A stretch of 64,000 bases of DNA from an uncultured Bacteroides sp. (lineage in GTDB: Bacteria; Bacteroidota; Bacteroidia; Bacteroidales; Bacteroidaceae), in assembly GCA_958477465.1 (NCBI GenBank), contig CAUEFX010000005.1:1-64000 (forward strand), read 5' to 3'. Numbering within the stretch: the stretch's first letter is position 1; each line of letters opens with the position of its first letter. The position numbers and the translations under genes are program-made. Below, one piece after another: positions 7,762 to 17,909 of the stretch. The notes under the pieces were generated by a model, which worked only from the letters and a program-made list of their open reading frames with translations, was not told the DNA's origin and did not search any database.

Positions 7762-8115
7762 ATGGAAGATGTAATGCAATTTCTCTTGATAGCAGGTATT
7801 CTTGCTTTTGGAATTTTCAGACAGTTCAATAAAGAAAGAAACAACAAGTCTGAAAATGAAAGCCCCATGCCTGTCCCGGAATTCGAATACGAACCCGAAT
7901 CCGAGGAACCCGTAATTATAAAAAAAACTCATAAGCAGACAGAAACTCCGAAACCGTCTGCCTTTCAAGAAGGCGCAAGAAGTACCTATGCTCCTCCGTC
8001 ACCCCCAAAAACAAACCGGAAAACGGATACCGGCAAAAATGATTTTTCCATTCGTTCGGCAGAAGAGGCAAGGCGTGCCATTATCTGGTCGGAAATACTT
8101 CGAAGGAAATATTAA
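7762..8115 (+). CDS. Small N-terminally membrane-anchored protein, unknown function
   Basis: This 117-residue protein has one hydrophobic helix at about residues 4-20. A long polar, Pro/Glu-rich linker follows (about 25-90), then a short C-terminal block, SAEEARRAIIWSEILRRKY, that looks structured and probably conserved. The layout suggests a single-pass inner-membrane anchor with a cytoplasmic helix. It precedes the CoA-transferase gene by 35 bases on the same strand, so the two may be cotranscribed. No function can be assigned. Confidence 0.75.
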   Translation: MEDVMQFLLIAGILAFGIFRQFNKERNNKSENESPMPVPEFEYEPESEEPVIIKKTHKQTETPKPSAFQEGARSTYAPPSPPKTNRKTDTGKNDFSIRSAEEARRAIIWSEILRRKY

Positions 8116-8150
8116 TATAGATATTCTAACACGAAAAATATACGATTCTT

Positions 8151-9650
8151 ATGGCACTTAATTTTATCTCGGCAGCAGAAGCTGCAAGCCTGGTTAAACA
8201 TGGCTACAACATCGGTCTGAGTGGATTTACTCCTGCGGGAACAGCCAAAGCCGTTACAGCGGAGATTGCAAAGATAGCAGAAGCGGAACATGCAAAAGGA
8301 AACCCATACCAGATAGGCATTTTTACAGGTGCCTCTACCGGCGATTCTTGCGACGGTGTGCTGTCACGCGTCAAAGCAATCCGCTATCGCGCTCCATACA
8401 CCACAAATTCCGACTTCCGCAAGGCAGTGAACAATGGCGAAATAGCCTATAACGACATTCATCTGTCACAAATGGCACAAGAGGTTCGCTACGGTTTCAT
8501 GGGAAAGGTAAATATCGCCATCATCGAAGCCTGTGAAGTAACCCCGGACGGAAAAATCTATCTGACTGCCGCCGGCGGTATCGCTCCTACCGTTTGCCGC
8601 CTGGCAGATAAAATCATCGTGGAACTGAACAGTGCCCACAGCAAAAACATGATGGGGATGCACGATGTATACGAGCCGCTCGATCCACCTTATCGCCGTG
8701 AGATACCGATCTACAAGCCCAGTGACCGAATCGGAACACCCTATATACAAGTAGACCCGAAGAAGATTGTCGGTGTTGTGGAAACGAACTGGCCGGACGA
8801 AGCCCGTTCTTTTGCCGAAGCAGACCCGTTGACAGACAAAATCGGCCAGAATGTAGCCGACTTCTTAGCCGCCGATATGAAACGCGGCATCATTCCATCG
8901 ACTTTTCTTCCACTGCAATCGGGAGTGGGTAATATAGCCAATGCGGTACTGGGAGCCCTCGGACGCGACAAAACGATTCCGGCTTTCGAAATGTATACCG
9001 AAGTGATTCAGAACTCCGTTATCGGTCTGATCCGCGACGGCCGTGTCAAATTCGGCAGCGCCTGCTCACTGACCGTTACCAACGACTGTCTGCAAGGTAT
9101 CTATGACGACATGGATTTCTTCCGGGACAAATTAATTCTCCGTCCTTCAGAAATATCCAACAGTCCGGAGGTCGTTCGCCGTTTGGGTGTCATTTCGATC
9201 AATACGGCTATCGAAACCGATATCTACGGTAATGTCAACTCTACACACATCGGCGGCACAAAGATGATGAACGGTATCGGCGGCTCGGGAGATTTCACCC
9301 GCAATGCTTATATATCCATCTTCACCTGCCCGTCTGTTGCCAAAGAAGGCAAGATCAGTGCCATCGTTCCGATGGTATCTCACCTCGACCATAGCGAACA
9401 CTCTGTAAACATCGTCATCACCGAACAAGGAGTAGCCGACCTGCGCGGCAAAAGCCCGAAAGAGCGCGCACAAGCCATTATCGAAAACTGCGCCCATCCG
9501 GACTACAAACAAATTCTTTGGGACTATCTCAAACTGACAGGCAACAAGGCACAGACTCCTCATTGCATTCAAGCATCGCTGGGTATGCATGCCGAACTGG
9601 CCAAAAGCGGTGATATGAGAAACACAAATTGGGCAGCGTATAGCAAATAA
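8151..9650 (+). CDS. Acetyl-CoA hydrolase/transferase family protein (probable succinyl/acetyl CoA-transferase)
   Basis: This 499-residue protein belongs to the family of acetate CoA-transferases such as Cat1 and AarC. The catalytic Glu that forms the glutamyl-CoA thioester fits E284 in EMYTEVIQ. The CoA-binding oxyanion segment is in GSGDF, and LPLQSGVGNIANAVL precedes the active site. Family enzymes move CoA between acetate and succinate, or hydrolyse acetyl-CoA. In a succinate- and acetate-producing fermenter a transferase role is plausible but unproven. It is followed by a strong terminator at 9679-9734. Confidence 0.9.
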   Translation: MALNFISAAEAASLVKHGYNIGLSGFTPAGTAKAVTAEIAKIAEAEHAKGNPYQIGIFTGASTGDSCDGVLSRVKAIRYRAPYTTNSDFRKAVNNGEIAYNDIHLSQMAQEVRYGFMGKVNIAIIEACEVTPDGKIYLTAAGGIAPTVCRLADKIIVELNSAHSKNMMGMHDVYEPLDPPYRREIPIYKPSDRIGTPYIQVDPKKIVGVVETNWPDEARSFAEADPLTDKIGQNVADFLAADMKRGIIPSTFLPLQSGVGNIANAVLGALGRDKTIPAFEMYTEVIQNSVIGLIRDGRVKFGSACSLTVTNDCLQGIYDDMDFFRDKLILRPSEISNSPEVVRRLGVISINTAIETDIYGNVNSTHIGGTKMMNGIGGSGDFTRNAYISIFTCPSVAKEGKISAIVPMVSHLDHSEHSVNIVITEQGVADLRGKSPKERAQAIIENCAHPDYKQILWDYLKLTGNKAQTPHCIQASLGMHAELAKSGDMRNTNWAAYSK

Positions 9651-9678
9651 AAGCAATTGCCCCGCAACATTATTTAAG

Positions 9679-9734
9679 AAACAACGACATAAATTTAAAG
9701 TTAAAATAACTCGAATTTATGCCGTTGTTTTATT
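9679..9734 (+). terminator. Rho-independent terminator after the CoA-transferase
   Basis: Arms of about 17 bases (9679-9695 and 9714-9730, one mismatch) flank an A/T-rich loop and are followed by TATTTTAT. The stem lies 29 bases beyond the stop codon of the CoA-transferase gene. Confidence 0.7.
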
Positions 9735-10110
9735 TTATACACTTTCCCAATACATTCCCCGTCAATTTTTATCAATAAAGCAATACAGTGTTGCGATTTA
9801 ATAAAATTCTTAATTAAACATTTGTATTATTATAATATTATTATTTAATTTGTTCCCGCATTAGGTATATTATTAGCAAACTAATGCTTTTTAATCTCTT
9901 GTTTGTCAAGGGTTATCCGGAAAGGATATAGACACGCAACCGGCTACTACTCCTATTAATAATGAAAATTCCCGATAATCAAGATAAATACAGAATCTAA
10001 ATTAAACCAAAGAATATGAAAAGCAACAATCGTAGAGAACGAGACACTCTTATCCGAAATGTATCCAATAAAAGTCCGGCCCGGAACATACCTCAGCCGG
10101 TTCCGGAAAA
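9735..10110. other. AT-rich intergenic stretch with possible gene remnants
   Basis: The first part, to about 9900, is strongly AT-rich with no frame. A frame at about 9898-9980 reads LVCQGLSGKDIDTQPATTP, which resembles the N-terminus of a Bacteroides lipoprotein but is preceded by a stop. A 46-codon frame starts at 10016 after AAACCAAAGAAT, a context like that of Bacteroides genes, and runs to 10156 into the convergent gene. Neither frame can be supported as a working gene. A decayed gene is one reading. Confidence 0.3.
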
Positions 10111-10887
10111 TTATTGTTCACGTATGTATTCAAGCTCTGCAACAATAGGAAGATGATCTGACAGCAGTGACTGAACAGCTTGAGTTCTTATCAACCTCCA
10201 CCCCTTTTTAGGACGGGCGTAGATATAATCAAGCTTCACTTGCGGATTCCAAGCGGGAAAGGTGGGAGCCGAGTCAGTAGCGTCAAACCAATTACGGGCC
10301 ATTATGTTCTTTATGACTCCGGAATCGGGTTCCGCATTAAAATCTCCACCGATAATCACAGGATAAGGAGAATTTGCAAAATGACCGGTAATACATTCCG
10401 CCTGCAACTCGCGGGTCTTTTCATCCGTTACATCCAAGTGAGTGGCTGCAAAGTAAATCGTATCTTTTTCCCCTACCTCAAACAGGGCCTTAAGAAGGAT
10501 ACGGAGTTCAACCTCCGGACGAGGATTGGGTAAAGCTATTTTAGTAACGTTTATATAAGGATATTTAGAGAGTATTCCTATCCCATAATAACCATTACTG
10601 AAATTGATGGCTTTCCCGTAAAGACCGAACATATTGGTTTTTCCCGCCAATTCGGAAAGCATGTCTTTACCGTTCTGATGGGGAGCAAGAGATCGTCGGG
10701 TATTTACATCGACTTCCTCAAGCGCCACAAAGTCGGGTTGAAAGGCTTTAATGTGTTCAGCCAATTGATCGATGGTGGCAAGTTCACCGAACCTCAAGTT
10801 ATAAGTCATGACTTTAAGTCTTAACGTATCTTGAGCATTTAAATCTAAAGCAAATAAAAGAGTAAAAATAAGAAGTAAGTTTTTCAT
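10111..10887 (-). CDS. Secreted endonuclease/exonuclease/phosphatase-family hydrolase
   Basis: This 258-residue protein has a cleavable signal peptide (about residues 1-19, ending in NAQ) and a complete EEP domain. Motifs in order are MTYNLRFG, VALEEVD (metal-binding Glu), ATHLD, GGDFNAEPDS (catalytic Asp/Asn), KLDYIYA and SDHLPIVAEL (catalytic His). The superfamily covers nucleases, sphingomyelinases and inositol-phosphate phosphatases, so the bond cut is a phosphoester. Secretion argues against an intracellular nuclease role. It is divergent from the sigma-factor gene of the PUL and may belong to it functionally. Confidence 0.88.
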   Translation of the reverse strand: MKNLLLIFTLLFALDLNAQDTLRLKVMTYNLRFGELATIDQLAEHIKAFQPDFVALEEVDVNTRRSLAPHQNGKDMLSELAGKTNMFGLYGKAINFSNGYYGIGILSKYPYINVTKIALPNPRPEVELRILLKALFEVGEKDTIYFAATHLDVTDEKTRELQAECITGHFANSPYPVIIGGDFNAEPDSGVIKNIMARNWFDATDSAPTFPAWNPQVKLDYIYARPKKGWRLIRTQAVQSLLSDHLPIVAELEYIREQ

Positions 10888-10907
10888 GGTGTAATCTGTT
10901 TAAACAA

Positions 10908-10915
10908 CAAATATA
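10908..10915 (-). promoter_or_regulatory. Bacteroides-type -7 element for the EEP hydrolase
   Basis: The minus strand reads TATATTTG, matching TAnnTTTG, 20 bases before the start at 10887. Confidence 0.5.
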
Positions 10916-11004
10916 TCACTATATTTCTTTTCAGTGACAAATATTGCGGTTTATTAACAAGAAGTGAAAAAAGCAAGGGAATACAAACAAAATCTGTCAA
11001 CCAA

Positions 11005-11037
11005 CTTGTCCAAAACCGAAATAAATGTATATATTTG
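11005..11037 (+). promoter_or_regulatory. Promoter of the sigma/anti-sigma/PUL genes
   Basis: CTTG at 11005-11008 and TATATTTG at 11030-11037 are spaced by 21 bases, a good match to the housekeeping Bacteroides promoter. It lies about 40 bases before the sigma-factor start, so basal expression of the regulator would not require the regulator itself. Confidence 0.55.
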
Positions 11038-11078
11038 AAATATACAAGAACAGAGGATAACCACACATCGAATTTTTC

Positions 11079-11651
11079 ATGAGCAAACCGTATAACATAA
11101 AATCCTTTATCTCCGGTGATATGAGAACCTTCGAATCATTGTATAAAACTTATGTCGGAAAGGTTTTCAACTATATAAACGCCTTTATATATGATCCGGA
11201 TTTAGCGAAAGACATTGCCCAAAATACATTCCTCCAATTATGGGAAGCGCGGTCGCAGGTCGATCCGGACGGTAATATCGAAGGATACATATATTCCATT
11301 TCCCGGAATCTGCTGTTCCGTGAGATACGCCGCTTGAACATCCTTAAGAATTATACCGATCATATAAAAGAAGAAATAAAAGAAGCAGAAGAGCCTCAAA
11401 TAGAGGAAAATCTTTCGCGCAATATGATAGAACAACGGATTCTTACATTATTGGCAGAACTTCCGGAAGCTCGTCGCAGGATATTCTTGATGAGATGGAG
11501 TAACGGACTGTCCAATAAAGAGATAGCAGAAGAACTATCCATTTCGGAGAAGACGGTCTCCACCCAAATACACCGTACCATCAGTTTCTTAAAATCAAAA
11601 ATAGGTCCTGTATTTATGGTCTTTTTGATCATTACTTCAACTAAAATCTAA
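11079..11651 (+). CDS. ECF-family RNA polymerase sigma factor (PUL regulator)
   Basis: This 190-residue protein has region 2 at about residues 12-85 (including DIAQNTFLQLWEAR and YIYSISRNLLFREIRR) and region 4 at about 120-175 (LPEARRRIFLMRWSNGLSNKEIAEELSISEKTVSTQIHR, a helix-turn-helix). It is followed by a FecR-type anti-sigma gene and a SusC gene with an STN domain. In Bacteroides this arrangement is the known trans-envelope system: glycan import through SusC signals to the anti-sigma factor, which frees the sigma factor to transcribe the locus. A short hydrophobic C-terminal tail is present. Confidence 0.93.
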   Translation: MSKPYNIKSFISGDMRTFESLYKTYVGKVFNYINAFIYDPDLAKDIAQNTFLQLWEARSQVDPDGNIEGYIYSISRNLLFREIRRLNILKNYTDHIKEEIKEAEEPQIEENLSRNMIEQRILTLLAELPEARRRIFLMRWSNGLSNKEIAEELSISEKTVSTQIHRTISFLKSKIGPVFMVFLIITSTKI

Positions 11652-11718
11652 AAAAATTTCATTTTCTTGTAATCCTTTTGCGGGGGCTGTGGATATATAT
11701 TAAAAATAACCACGGAAA

Positions 11719-12732
11719 ATGAATATAGAACGCGTAAAACATTTAGTCACCAATCTGCTCACAAGTTCTTCCTCTATATCGGAACGCACCGAGCTTGCCA
11801 AGTGGATAAATTCGGAAGACGCCGAACGAAACAGCCAGGAAGCATGGGAAAATGCCTCTGAGAAAATTGACGGCTCTCTCAAAGATGAAATGTGGAACGA
11901 AATCCGGTCAAAGATAGAAGAAGTAATGCCTCAACCGGCTTCAACAGAACTTTTCATCCACCGCAGATCTTATTCCATTCCGAGAATAGCCGCTTCAATC
12001 GCCGTTATCTTATGCTCGGTTTTTGCCTCTTATCTACTATACGATTATTTCACAAATTCAAATCATGAGGACAAGGCAGAAAGCAATCTTTATACTTTCG
12101 AAGTAGCGCCGGGACAAAAGGGTAGCATGCGTTTGGCAGACGGTACTGTGGTACATCTAAACTCCGCGTCAAAGATATCATTCACCGGCGACTACAACTC
12201 TGAAGAACGAGTGGTGACTCTCGATGGAGAGGCTTACTTCGAAGTAGCCAAAAATCCGGATAAAAGATTTGTCGTAACATGCAACGGAGTAGACATAGAA
12301 GCCTTAGGTACAGAATTCAATGTGAAAGCGTACCCCACCGACAGCGTTATCACCACTACTCTTGCCAAAGGGAAGGTGAAAGTTTTCAATGATAAACAAA
12401 GCGTAACGCTGCTTCCCTACGGAGTCGCCACTTACCATACGAAACAGCAGGTACTCCGATCATCGACCATAGACGACATATCGGTTGCCGACTATTGGAG
12501 AACCGGTCAACTTGTTTTTGATGCCGAACCCCTATCTTCTATTGCCCGGACGATGGAGCGAATGTACAATGTAAAAATCTGCATCGACGATGCCCGATTA
12601 AAAGACATGAAATTCACGGGAACAATTCAGAATAACTCGTTAAACAATGTCCTGTATATAATGAGTCTGAGTTACCCGCTTACCTATACAATAACCGACT
12701 CAATAATAACAGTATCATCTCATAAAAAATAA
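11719..12732 (+). CDS. FecR-family anti-sigma factor
   Basis: This 337-residue protein has a cytoplasmic N-terminal part (about 1-88) to bind the sigma factor, one transmembrane helix at about 90-112, and a periplasmic FecR domain (about 118-225: VAPGQKGSMRLADGTVVHLNSASKISF, VTLDGEAYFEVAKNPDKRF). A C-terminal DUF4974-type secretin-like domain follows (about 255-333). The periplasmic end is expected to meet the STN domain of the SusC protein encoded 49 bases downstream. It controls the ECF sigma factor encoded just upstream. Confidence 0.94.
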   Translation: MNIERVKHLVTNLLTSSSSISERTELAKWINSEDAERNSQEAWENASEKIDGSLKDEMWNEIRSKIEEVMPQPASTELFIHRRSYSIPRIAASIAVILCSVFASYLLYDYFTNSNHEDKAESNLYTFEVAPGQKGSMRLADGTVVHLNSASKISFTGDYNSEERVVTLDGEAYFEVAKNPDKRFVVTCNGVDIEALGTEFNVKAYPTDSVITTTLAKGKVKVFNDKQSVTLLPYGVATYHTKQQVLRSSTIDDISVADYWRTGQLVFDAEPLSSIARTMERMYNVKICIDDARLKDMKFTGTIQNNSLNNVLYIMSLSYPLTYTITDSIITVSSHKK

Positions 12733-12781
12733 ATCAACATTTGTAAACCAAGGAAAATCAAATTAGAAACAACAAGAAACT

Positions 12782-15700
12782 ATGAAGAATTATCATTTAA
12801 GGATGCTCATATCGTCATGTGTGCTTGGGTTGCTATTGGCTATATCCTACCCGGCAAATGCACAGCATTCGATAAACATTACGAACAAGACAATTGCTCA
12901 AGCAATTAAAATCATTGAAGCAAACACCGGTTATAAGTTCTTCTACGCAGAGAATTTACCGGATTTCAGCAAGAAAGTAAATTTCAAAATAGACAACAAG
13001 TCTATTGAAACCATTCTCGGCAGTCTCCTCAAAGACACGGAAATTACATACGTGATCAAAAGTCCGAAACAGATCATCCTGTCGAAGAAATCATCTCAAG
13101 TATCCGATCCGAAAGCTACATCCGGAACCTTTACAATCAGAGGGCAAGTGAAAGGGAGTGACGGAGAACCGTTGATAGGTGCCTCCATCCTATCAGCGAA
13201 CAATGTAGGAACCATCACGGACTTAGACGGCAATTACGAGCTACATCTGTCTCAGCCTACCATATTGACCTACACATACGTAGGTTACACACCGACGAAA
13301 GTTAAAGTCAACAGGTCTGAAACAAGAAATATAACCCTCGAAAGCTCCGACATTATACTCGATGACGTAGTCGTAGTAGGTTACGGCACACAAAAGAAAA
13401 TAAATCTTACGGGATCGGTACAGAACGTAAATAGTGAAGATATTCTCAGACGGAGTGTTTCAACCGGTTCTGCCGCCTTACAAGGTATTGTTCCGGGACT
13501 TACCGCCATTCAATCGTCCGGTCAACCCGGAGCAGATAATGCCTCCATCAAAATCAGAGGATTAGGTTCACTCAATTCAGCCACTTCCCCACTGGTATTG
13601 ATCGATGGAGTCGAAGGAGACATGAACCGTATCGACCTGAATTCGGTAGAATCGATTACCGTATTGAAAGATGCGGCTTCAGCTTCAATATATGGTTCGC
13701 GAGCTTCAAACGGAGTCATATTGATAACCACCAAACGGGGTTCGGAAGGAAAGGTCAAACTGACATTCAACGGCTATACCGGATTCAATACGCCGACCAC
13801 GTTACCGACTCCTACAAGTGCCATAGAATACATGCAGGCTGTGGATGCGGCACGTGCCAATGCCGACCAGGCCCCATTATACACTCAAACCATCGATATA
13901 TATAAGGATGGCGGTGTAGATAATATCAATTACTACGATACCGACTGGCGTAACGAAGTAATTAAAAAGTCTGCGCTGATCCAAAACTATTCGCTCAGTA
14001 TCAGTGGAGGTAATGATGTAACCAAGCTGTTTGCCACAGCCGGCTACTATGCACAAGACGGACTGATTGCCAATAACAAATTTACACGAACCTCCTTACG
14101 CGTCAACACCGACACCAAAATAAACAAGTGGATGAAACTCGGAGTAGATATAGGAATACGGCAGGCAACAGCAAAATCACCGGTAATGGATACAGCTGCC
14201 AATATTATCGGTAAAGCATTGACAATGACGCCTATTATGTCAGGTATCAACGCCGACGGCACATGGGGATACGGTATTAACGGTACGAACCCCATTGCCA
14301 TGTCACGGAATGGATGTACGACAAACAGCACAGCTCCTGAATATACGGCCAGAACAACCCTGTCTATCGATCCGTTCGAAGGGTTCAACATCTTCGGAGC
14401 CTATACATGGAAACGTGGAGATGGTGAAACCAACGCTTTTGTAAAACCTTACCAGGTATACGAAAACGGGGTATCCAAAGGAGAATTCCCGACTACCGGT
14501 TCTTCCAAATCGGAACAAAGAACCAAAACTGTTACCAAACAATACAACCTGCAAGGTACTTACGAGAAGAATTTCCACAAGAACTATCTGAAGGTATTGG
14601 TCGGATTTCAAAGTGAAGAATTAAATTACAACTATCTGTTGGCCGGCCGTAAGAATTATTACTACGACGGATACGAAGAATTGGTAAATGGAGATGTCAG
14701 TACAGCATCCAACTCAAGTTCAAAGTATTCATGGGCCATGCTGTCTTACTTCTTCAGATTAAACTATGCTTACAACGATCGGTATCTGTTAGAAGTTAAC
14801 GGCCGCTACGACGGTACGTCGAGATTCAAGAAAGGACATCGCTGGGGATTTTTCCCTTCGGTATCTGCCGGATGGAGAATATCAGAAGAAAGTTTTTTCG
14901 AATCGGCCAAAAACGTAGTGAACAACCTGAAACTAAGAGTTTCCTACGGAGAGTTAGGTAACCAGGCCATCAGCGGTTATTACCCTTATGCTTCTTCCAT
15001 CGGAAGTTCTACGGCTTATGGATATTGGTTCGACAAAGAGTTGGCATCGGGTGTTGCCCAGATTCAGTTGGCGAACGAAGCCATCACTTGGGAAAAATCA
15101 AAACAGATTAATGCAGGTATCGACATCGGCCTGTTGAACAATCGCTTGAATGTCACTTTCGATTATTATATAAAGAACATCACAGACATGCTTCAGCAGT
15201 TCCCCGTGCCATTGTTCGTCGGAATGACTGCCCCATGGGAAAATGCCGGTTCGATGCGCAACAACGGTTGGGAACTTTCACTCACGTGGCAAGACCGGAT
15301 CGGAAATGTAAACTACTACATCAAAGGAAATTTTTCCGATGTGAAAAACAAGGTGACTGACTTATATGGAAAAGAATATGTAGGTTCGACAACGATCACC
15401 CAAGAAAGCGAACAGTACAACTCATGGTACGGATACGTTGCCGACGGCTATTTCCAAAGCCGGGAAGAGATCAATAACTCTCCTGTATACGGCGGTAATC
15501 CCAACAATGTAAAACCAGGATATATCAAATACAAAGATATCAGTGGTCCGGAAGGAGTACCCGATGGGAAAATAGACAGTTACGACCGTACAATACTGGG
15601 TAATTCCACTCCACGATACGAATTCGGACTGACATTGGGCGGTGATTGGAAAGGTCTTGATTTCTCTTTGTTCTTTCAAGGAGTAGGAAAAAGGGATATC

Positions 15701-16096
15701 TATTATGCCGGTGCCGGAGCACGTGCACTGTCAGCCAATTATACTATCTACAAATACCAATTGGACTATTGGACCGAAGATAATCCAAACGCCAAATTCC
15801 CGATATTGCTCGAAGATCCCAACGGAAGCAATCCGAATAATATGATATCGAGCTTTTGGGTGAAAAGCGGTGCTTACTGCCGTCTGAAAAACGTAGTGCT
15901 CGGATACACGCTTCCACGTAGATGGACCCAGAAAGCCACACTGTCCAAAGTCAGGATCTATGCAAGTGCGCAAAACCTGTTTACGTTAAAGAACAATTTC
16001 TACGAAGGTTTTGACCCTGAAAACAGTATTGGATCGGGCGCAAGTTGCTATCCGCTGAACAAGACATTCATATTCGGACTCAATGTAGAATTTTAA
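12782..16096 (+). CDS. SusC-like TonB-dependent outer-membrane transporter with STN signalling domain
   Basis: This 1104-residue protein has a signal peptide (about 1-27), an STN domain (about 29-103), a carboxypeptidase-regulatory-like beta domain (about 117-200), and a TonB-box-like DDVVVVGYGTQKK. A plug domain containing IRGLGSLNSATSPLVLIDGVEGD follows, then a 22-strand barrel ending in an aromatic residue (FGLNVEF). It takes glycan fragments across the outer membrane using TonB energy. The STN domain marks it as a transducer for the FecR/ECF pair upstream. SusD follows after 12 bases. Confidence 0.96.
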   Translation: MKNYHLRMLISSCVLGLLLAISYPANAQHSINITNKTIAQAIKIIEANTGYKFFYAENLPDFSKKVNFKIDNKSIETILGSLLKDTEITYVIKSPKQIILSKKSSQVSDPKATSGTFTIRGQVKGSDGEPLIGASILSANNVGTITDLDGNYELHLSQPTILTYTYVGYTPTKVKVNRSETRNITLESSDIILDDVVVVGYGTQKKINLTGSVQNVNSEDILRRSVSTGSAALQGIVPGLTAIQSSGQPGADNASIKIRGLGSLNSATSPLVLIDGVEGDMNRIDLNSVESITVLKDAASASIYGSRASNGVILITTKRGSEGKVKLTFNGYTGFNTPTTLPTPTSAIEYMQAVDAARANADQAPLYTQTIDIYKDGGVDNINYYDTDWRNEVIKKSALIQNYSLSISGGNDVTKLFATAGYYAQDGLIANNKFTRTSLRVNTDTKINKWMKLGVDIGIRQATAKSPVMDTAANIIGKALTMTPIMSGINADGTWGYGINGTNPIAMSRNGCTTNSTAPEYTARTTLSIDPFEGFNIFGAYTWKRGDGETNAFVKPYQVYENGVSKGEFPTTGSSKSEQRTKTVTKQYNLQGTYEKNFHKNYLKVLVGFQSEELNYNYLLAGRKNYYYDGYEELVNGDVSTASNSSSKYSWAMLSYFFRLNYAYNDRYLLEVNGRYDGTSRFKKGHRWGFFPSVSAGWRISEESFFESAKNVVNNLKLRVSYGELGNQAISGYYPYASSIGSSTAYGYWFDKELASGVAQIQLANEAITWEKSKQINAGIDIGLLNNRLNVTFDYYIKNITDMLQQFPVPLFVGMTAPWENAGSMRNNGWELSLTWQDRIGNVNYYIKGNFSDVKNKVTDLYGKEYVGSTTITQESEQYNSWYGYVADGYFQSREEINNSPVYGGNPNNVKPGYIKYKDISGPEGVPDGKIDSYDRTILGNSTPRYEFGLTLGGDWKGLDFSLFFQGVGKRDIYYAGAGARALSANYTIYKYQLDYWTEDNPNAKFPILLEDPNGSNPNNMISSFWVKSGAYCRLKNVVLGYTLPRRWTQKATLSKVRIYASAQNLFTLKNNFYEGFDPENSIGSGASCYPLNKTFIFGLNVEF

Positions 16097-16108
16097 TTCA
16101 CCAAAAAG

Positions 16109-17872
16109 ATGAAAAAGACATTATTATATAGCTTAACCGCCACATTTCTTACCGTCATCGGATTTTCCTCATGCGCCGATTTTCTCGACAAAGAGAACCC
16201 GGCATACGACGCCGAAGGATTCTATGCTACCGAAGCAGGACTAAAAGAAGGTGTTACAGGAATTTATCCTCTTTTATATTTCGACATGAACTGGTCTGTA
16301 CCAGCATGTATCGTTCTCGATCATTACACGGCATACGGACTCGAACAAGATGAAAACAACTCGATCGGTGCAGGAGGAACATTAAACCCCGACAATGGTA
16401 AAATCCAGACCTTCTGGACCGGAGAATATGCAATAGCCGCCCGTGCCAATTCTGTGATTTATGGTGCCAAAGACGTCATTGCAGAAATGAGTGACGCAGC
16501 CCGACAATATTACGCCGAGGCACGTGTACTCAGAGCATACGCCTATTACAACCTCGTATCGGCATTTGGAGACGTGCCTTTCTTTACTGCTCCCGTAACG
16601 ATAGAAGAGTATAAATCGGGACGTACTCCCAAAGGAGATATTATCGATTTCCTCATCGAAGACCTCAACGATGCCGCCAACTATCTTCCTTGGACCGGTT
16701 CTGAACGGGGACGTGTAGATAAAGCTGTAGCATACGGTCTGATAGCCCGTATCGGTCTGTTCGGCGGAAGTTTCAATGTAAACAACAAGGGCAACGAATA
16801 TTTCAGAACCGCTGCGGAGGCTGCTGAAAAAGTGATTGGAAAACGTAAACTGGCCACCAACTTCTCCGACCTGTTCAACTTAACCGGCCAGGCCAAAAGC
16901 GATGTTCGAAATGAGCTGCTATGGGAGTTGATGTATTCCACAAGCGGAACCAAAAAACTCCATACCGTAGGTTACGGACACTCCTCCCGCAACTACGGCT
17001 CATCGGTACGTTTCCCCAGCTCCCTAATTGCAGATACCTACGAGTGTATCGATGGCAAACGTATTGACGAATCAGCACTTTACGATCCGAAACACCCCAC
17101 ACGAAACAGAGATCCCCGTTTCAATGCAACATTGGCCGGCCATGGCGATACCATAAACTACACCAATACCGATGGCAACAATCCATTGAAACTCATCCTC
17201 AACATATATGATGAAAAGACCCGGTTCTATCCTCGTAGAAATGCCTGGTATACGGCTCAGAATGTGGATGTAACGACTACCAGTCCGTCACTTGTAAACA
17301 ATGGAGTAGGGTATTTATGGCGTAAATATGCCAATGAGAACACAGAGCAGCTGATGAGTTCTTCAAGCAATCTGATTCTGATGCGTTATGCCGAAATACT
17401 TCTTTCGTATGCCGAAGCCAAGATAGAGCTCAACGAACTGGACGAATCGGTGTACTCCGCCATCAATGAAGTGCGCAGACGGGCTGGGATGCCGGATGTA
17501 TCCGACGATCGAAAAGGAGACCAAGTCAAGATGCGTCAGTTAGTACGCCGTGAACGCAAAGCCGAACTGGTGCTCGAGGGTCTGCTGTTTGTCGATGTGC
17601 GCCGTTGGGGTATCAGCGATATGCTTAACGAACACCCGTCTTACGGACAACCCAAACCCGAGATCAGATACGAAGGCCTGGAAGCTACCGATATTCCCAA
17701 TTTCAAAACAGACGAACGGCACGACCTGAACGATATTCCTTCTTATGAAAGCTACAAAGACAAACTCAGGGTGCGCGATAGAAACAGGTTCTGGGCTCCA
17801 AGATTTACATGGTGGCCTATCCCGCGTCTTGAGACAGACCGTGACCCGAATCTGACTAATCCCGAATATTGA
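16109..17872 (+). CDS. SusD-like surface glycan-binding lipoprotein
   Basis: This 587-residue protein has a lipoprotein signal ending in FSSC (Cys22). The RagB/SusD fold is recognisable from ARVLRAYAYYNLVSAFGDVPFFTAP (TPR region), LMRYAEILLSYAEAKIELNE, AINEVRRRAGMPD and RRERKAELVLEGLLFVDVRRWG. It forms a lid on the SusC barrel at the cell surface and binds the glycan before import. SusC/SusD spacing is 12 bases. What it binds cannot be told from sequence. Confidence 0.95.
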   Translation: MKKTLLYSLTATFLTVIGFSSCADFLDKENPAYDAEGFYATEAGLKEGVTGIYPLLYFDMNWSVPACIVLDHYTAYGLEQDENNSIGAGGTLNPDNGKIQTFWTGEYAIAARANSVIYGAKDVIAEMSDAARQYYAEARVLRAYAYYNLVSAFGDVPFFTAPVTIEEYKSGRTPKGDIIDFLIEDLNDAANYLPWTGSERGRVDKAVAYGLIARIGLFGGSFNVNNKGNEYFRTAAEAAEKVIGKRKLATNFSDLFNLTGQAKSDVRNELLWELMYSTSGTKKLHTVGYGHSSRNYGSSVRFPSSLIADTYECIDGKRIDESALYDPKHPTRNRDPRFNATLAGHGDTINYTNTDGNNPLKLILNIYDEKTRFYPRRNAWYTAQNVDVTTTSPSLVNNGVGYLWRKYANENTEQLMSSSSNLILMRYAEILLSYAEAKIELNELDESVYSAINEVRRRAGMPDVSDDRKGDQVKMRQLVRRERKAELVLEGLLFVDVRRWGISDMLNEHPSYGQPKPEIRYEGLEATDIPNFKTDERHDLNDIPSYESYKDKLRVRDRNRFWAPRFTWWPIPRLETDRDPNLTNPEY

Positions 17873-17909
17873 ACCTAATTTTTGTAATACCAGTAATCTA
17901 TTTAATATT

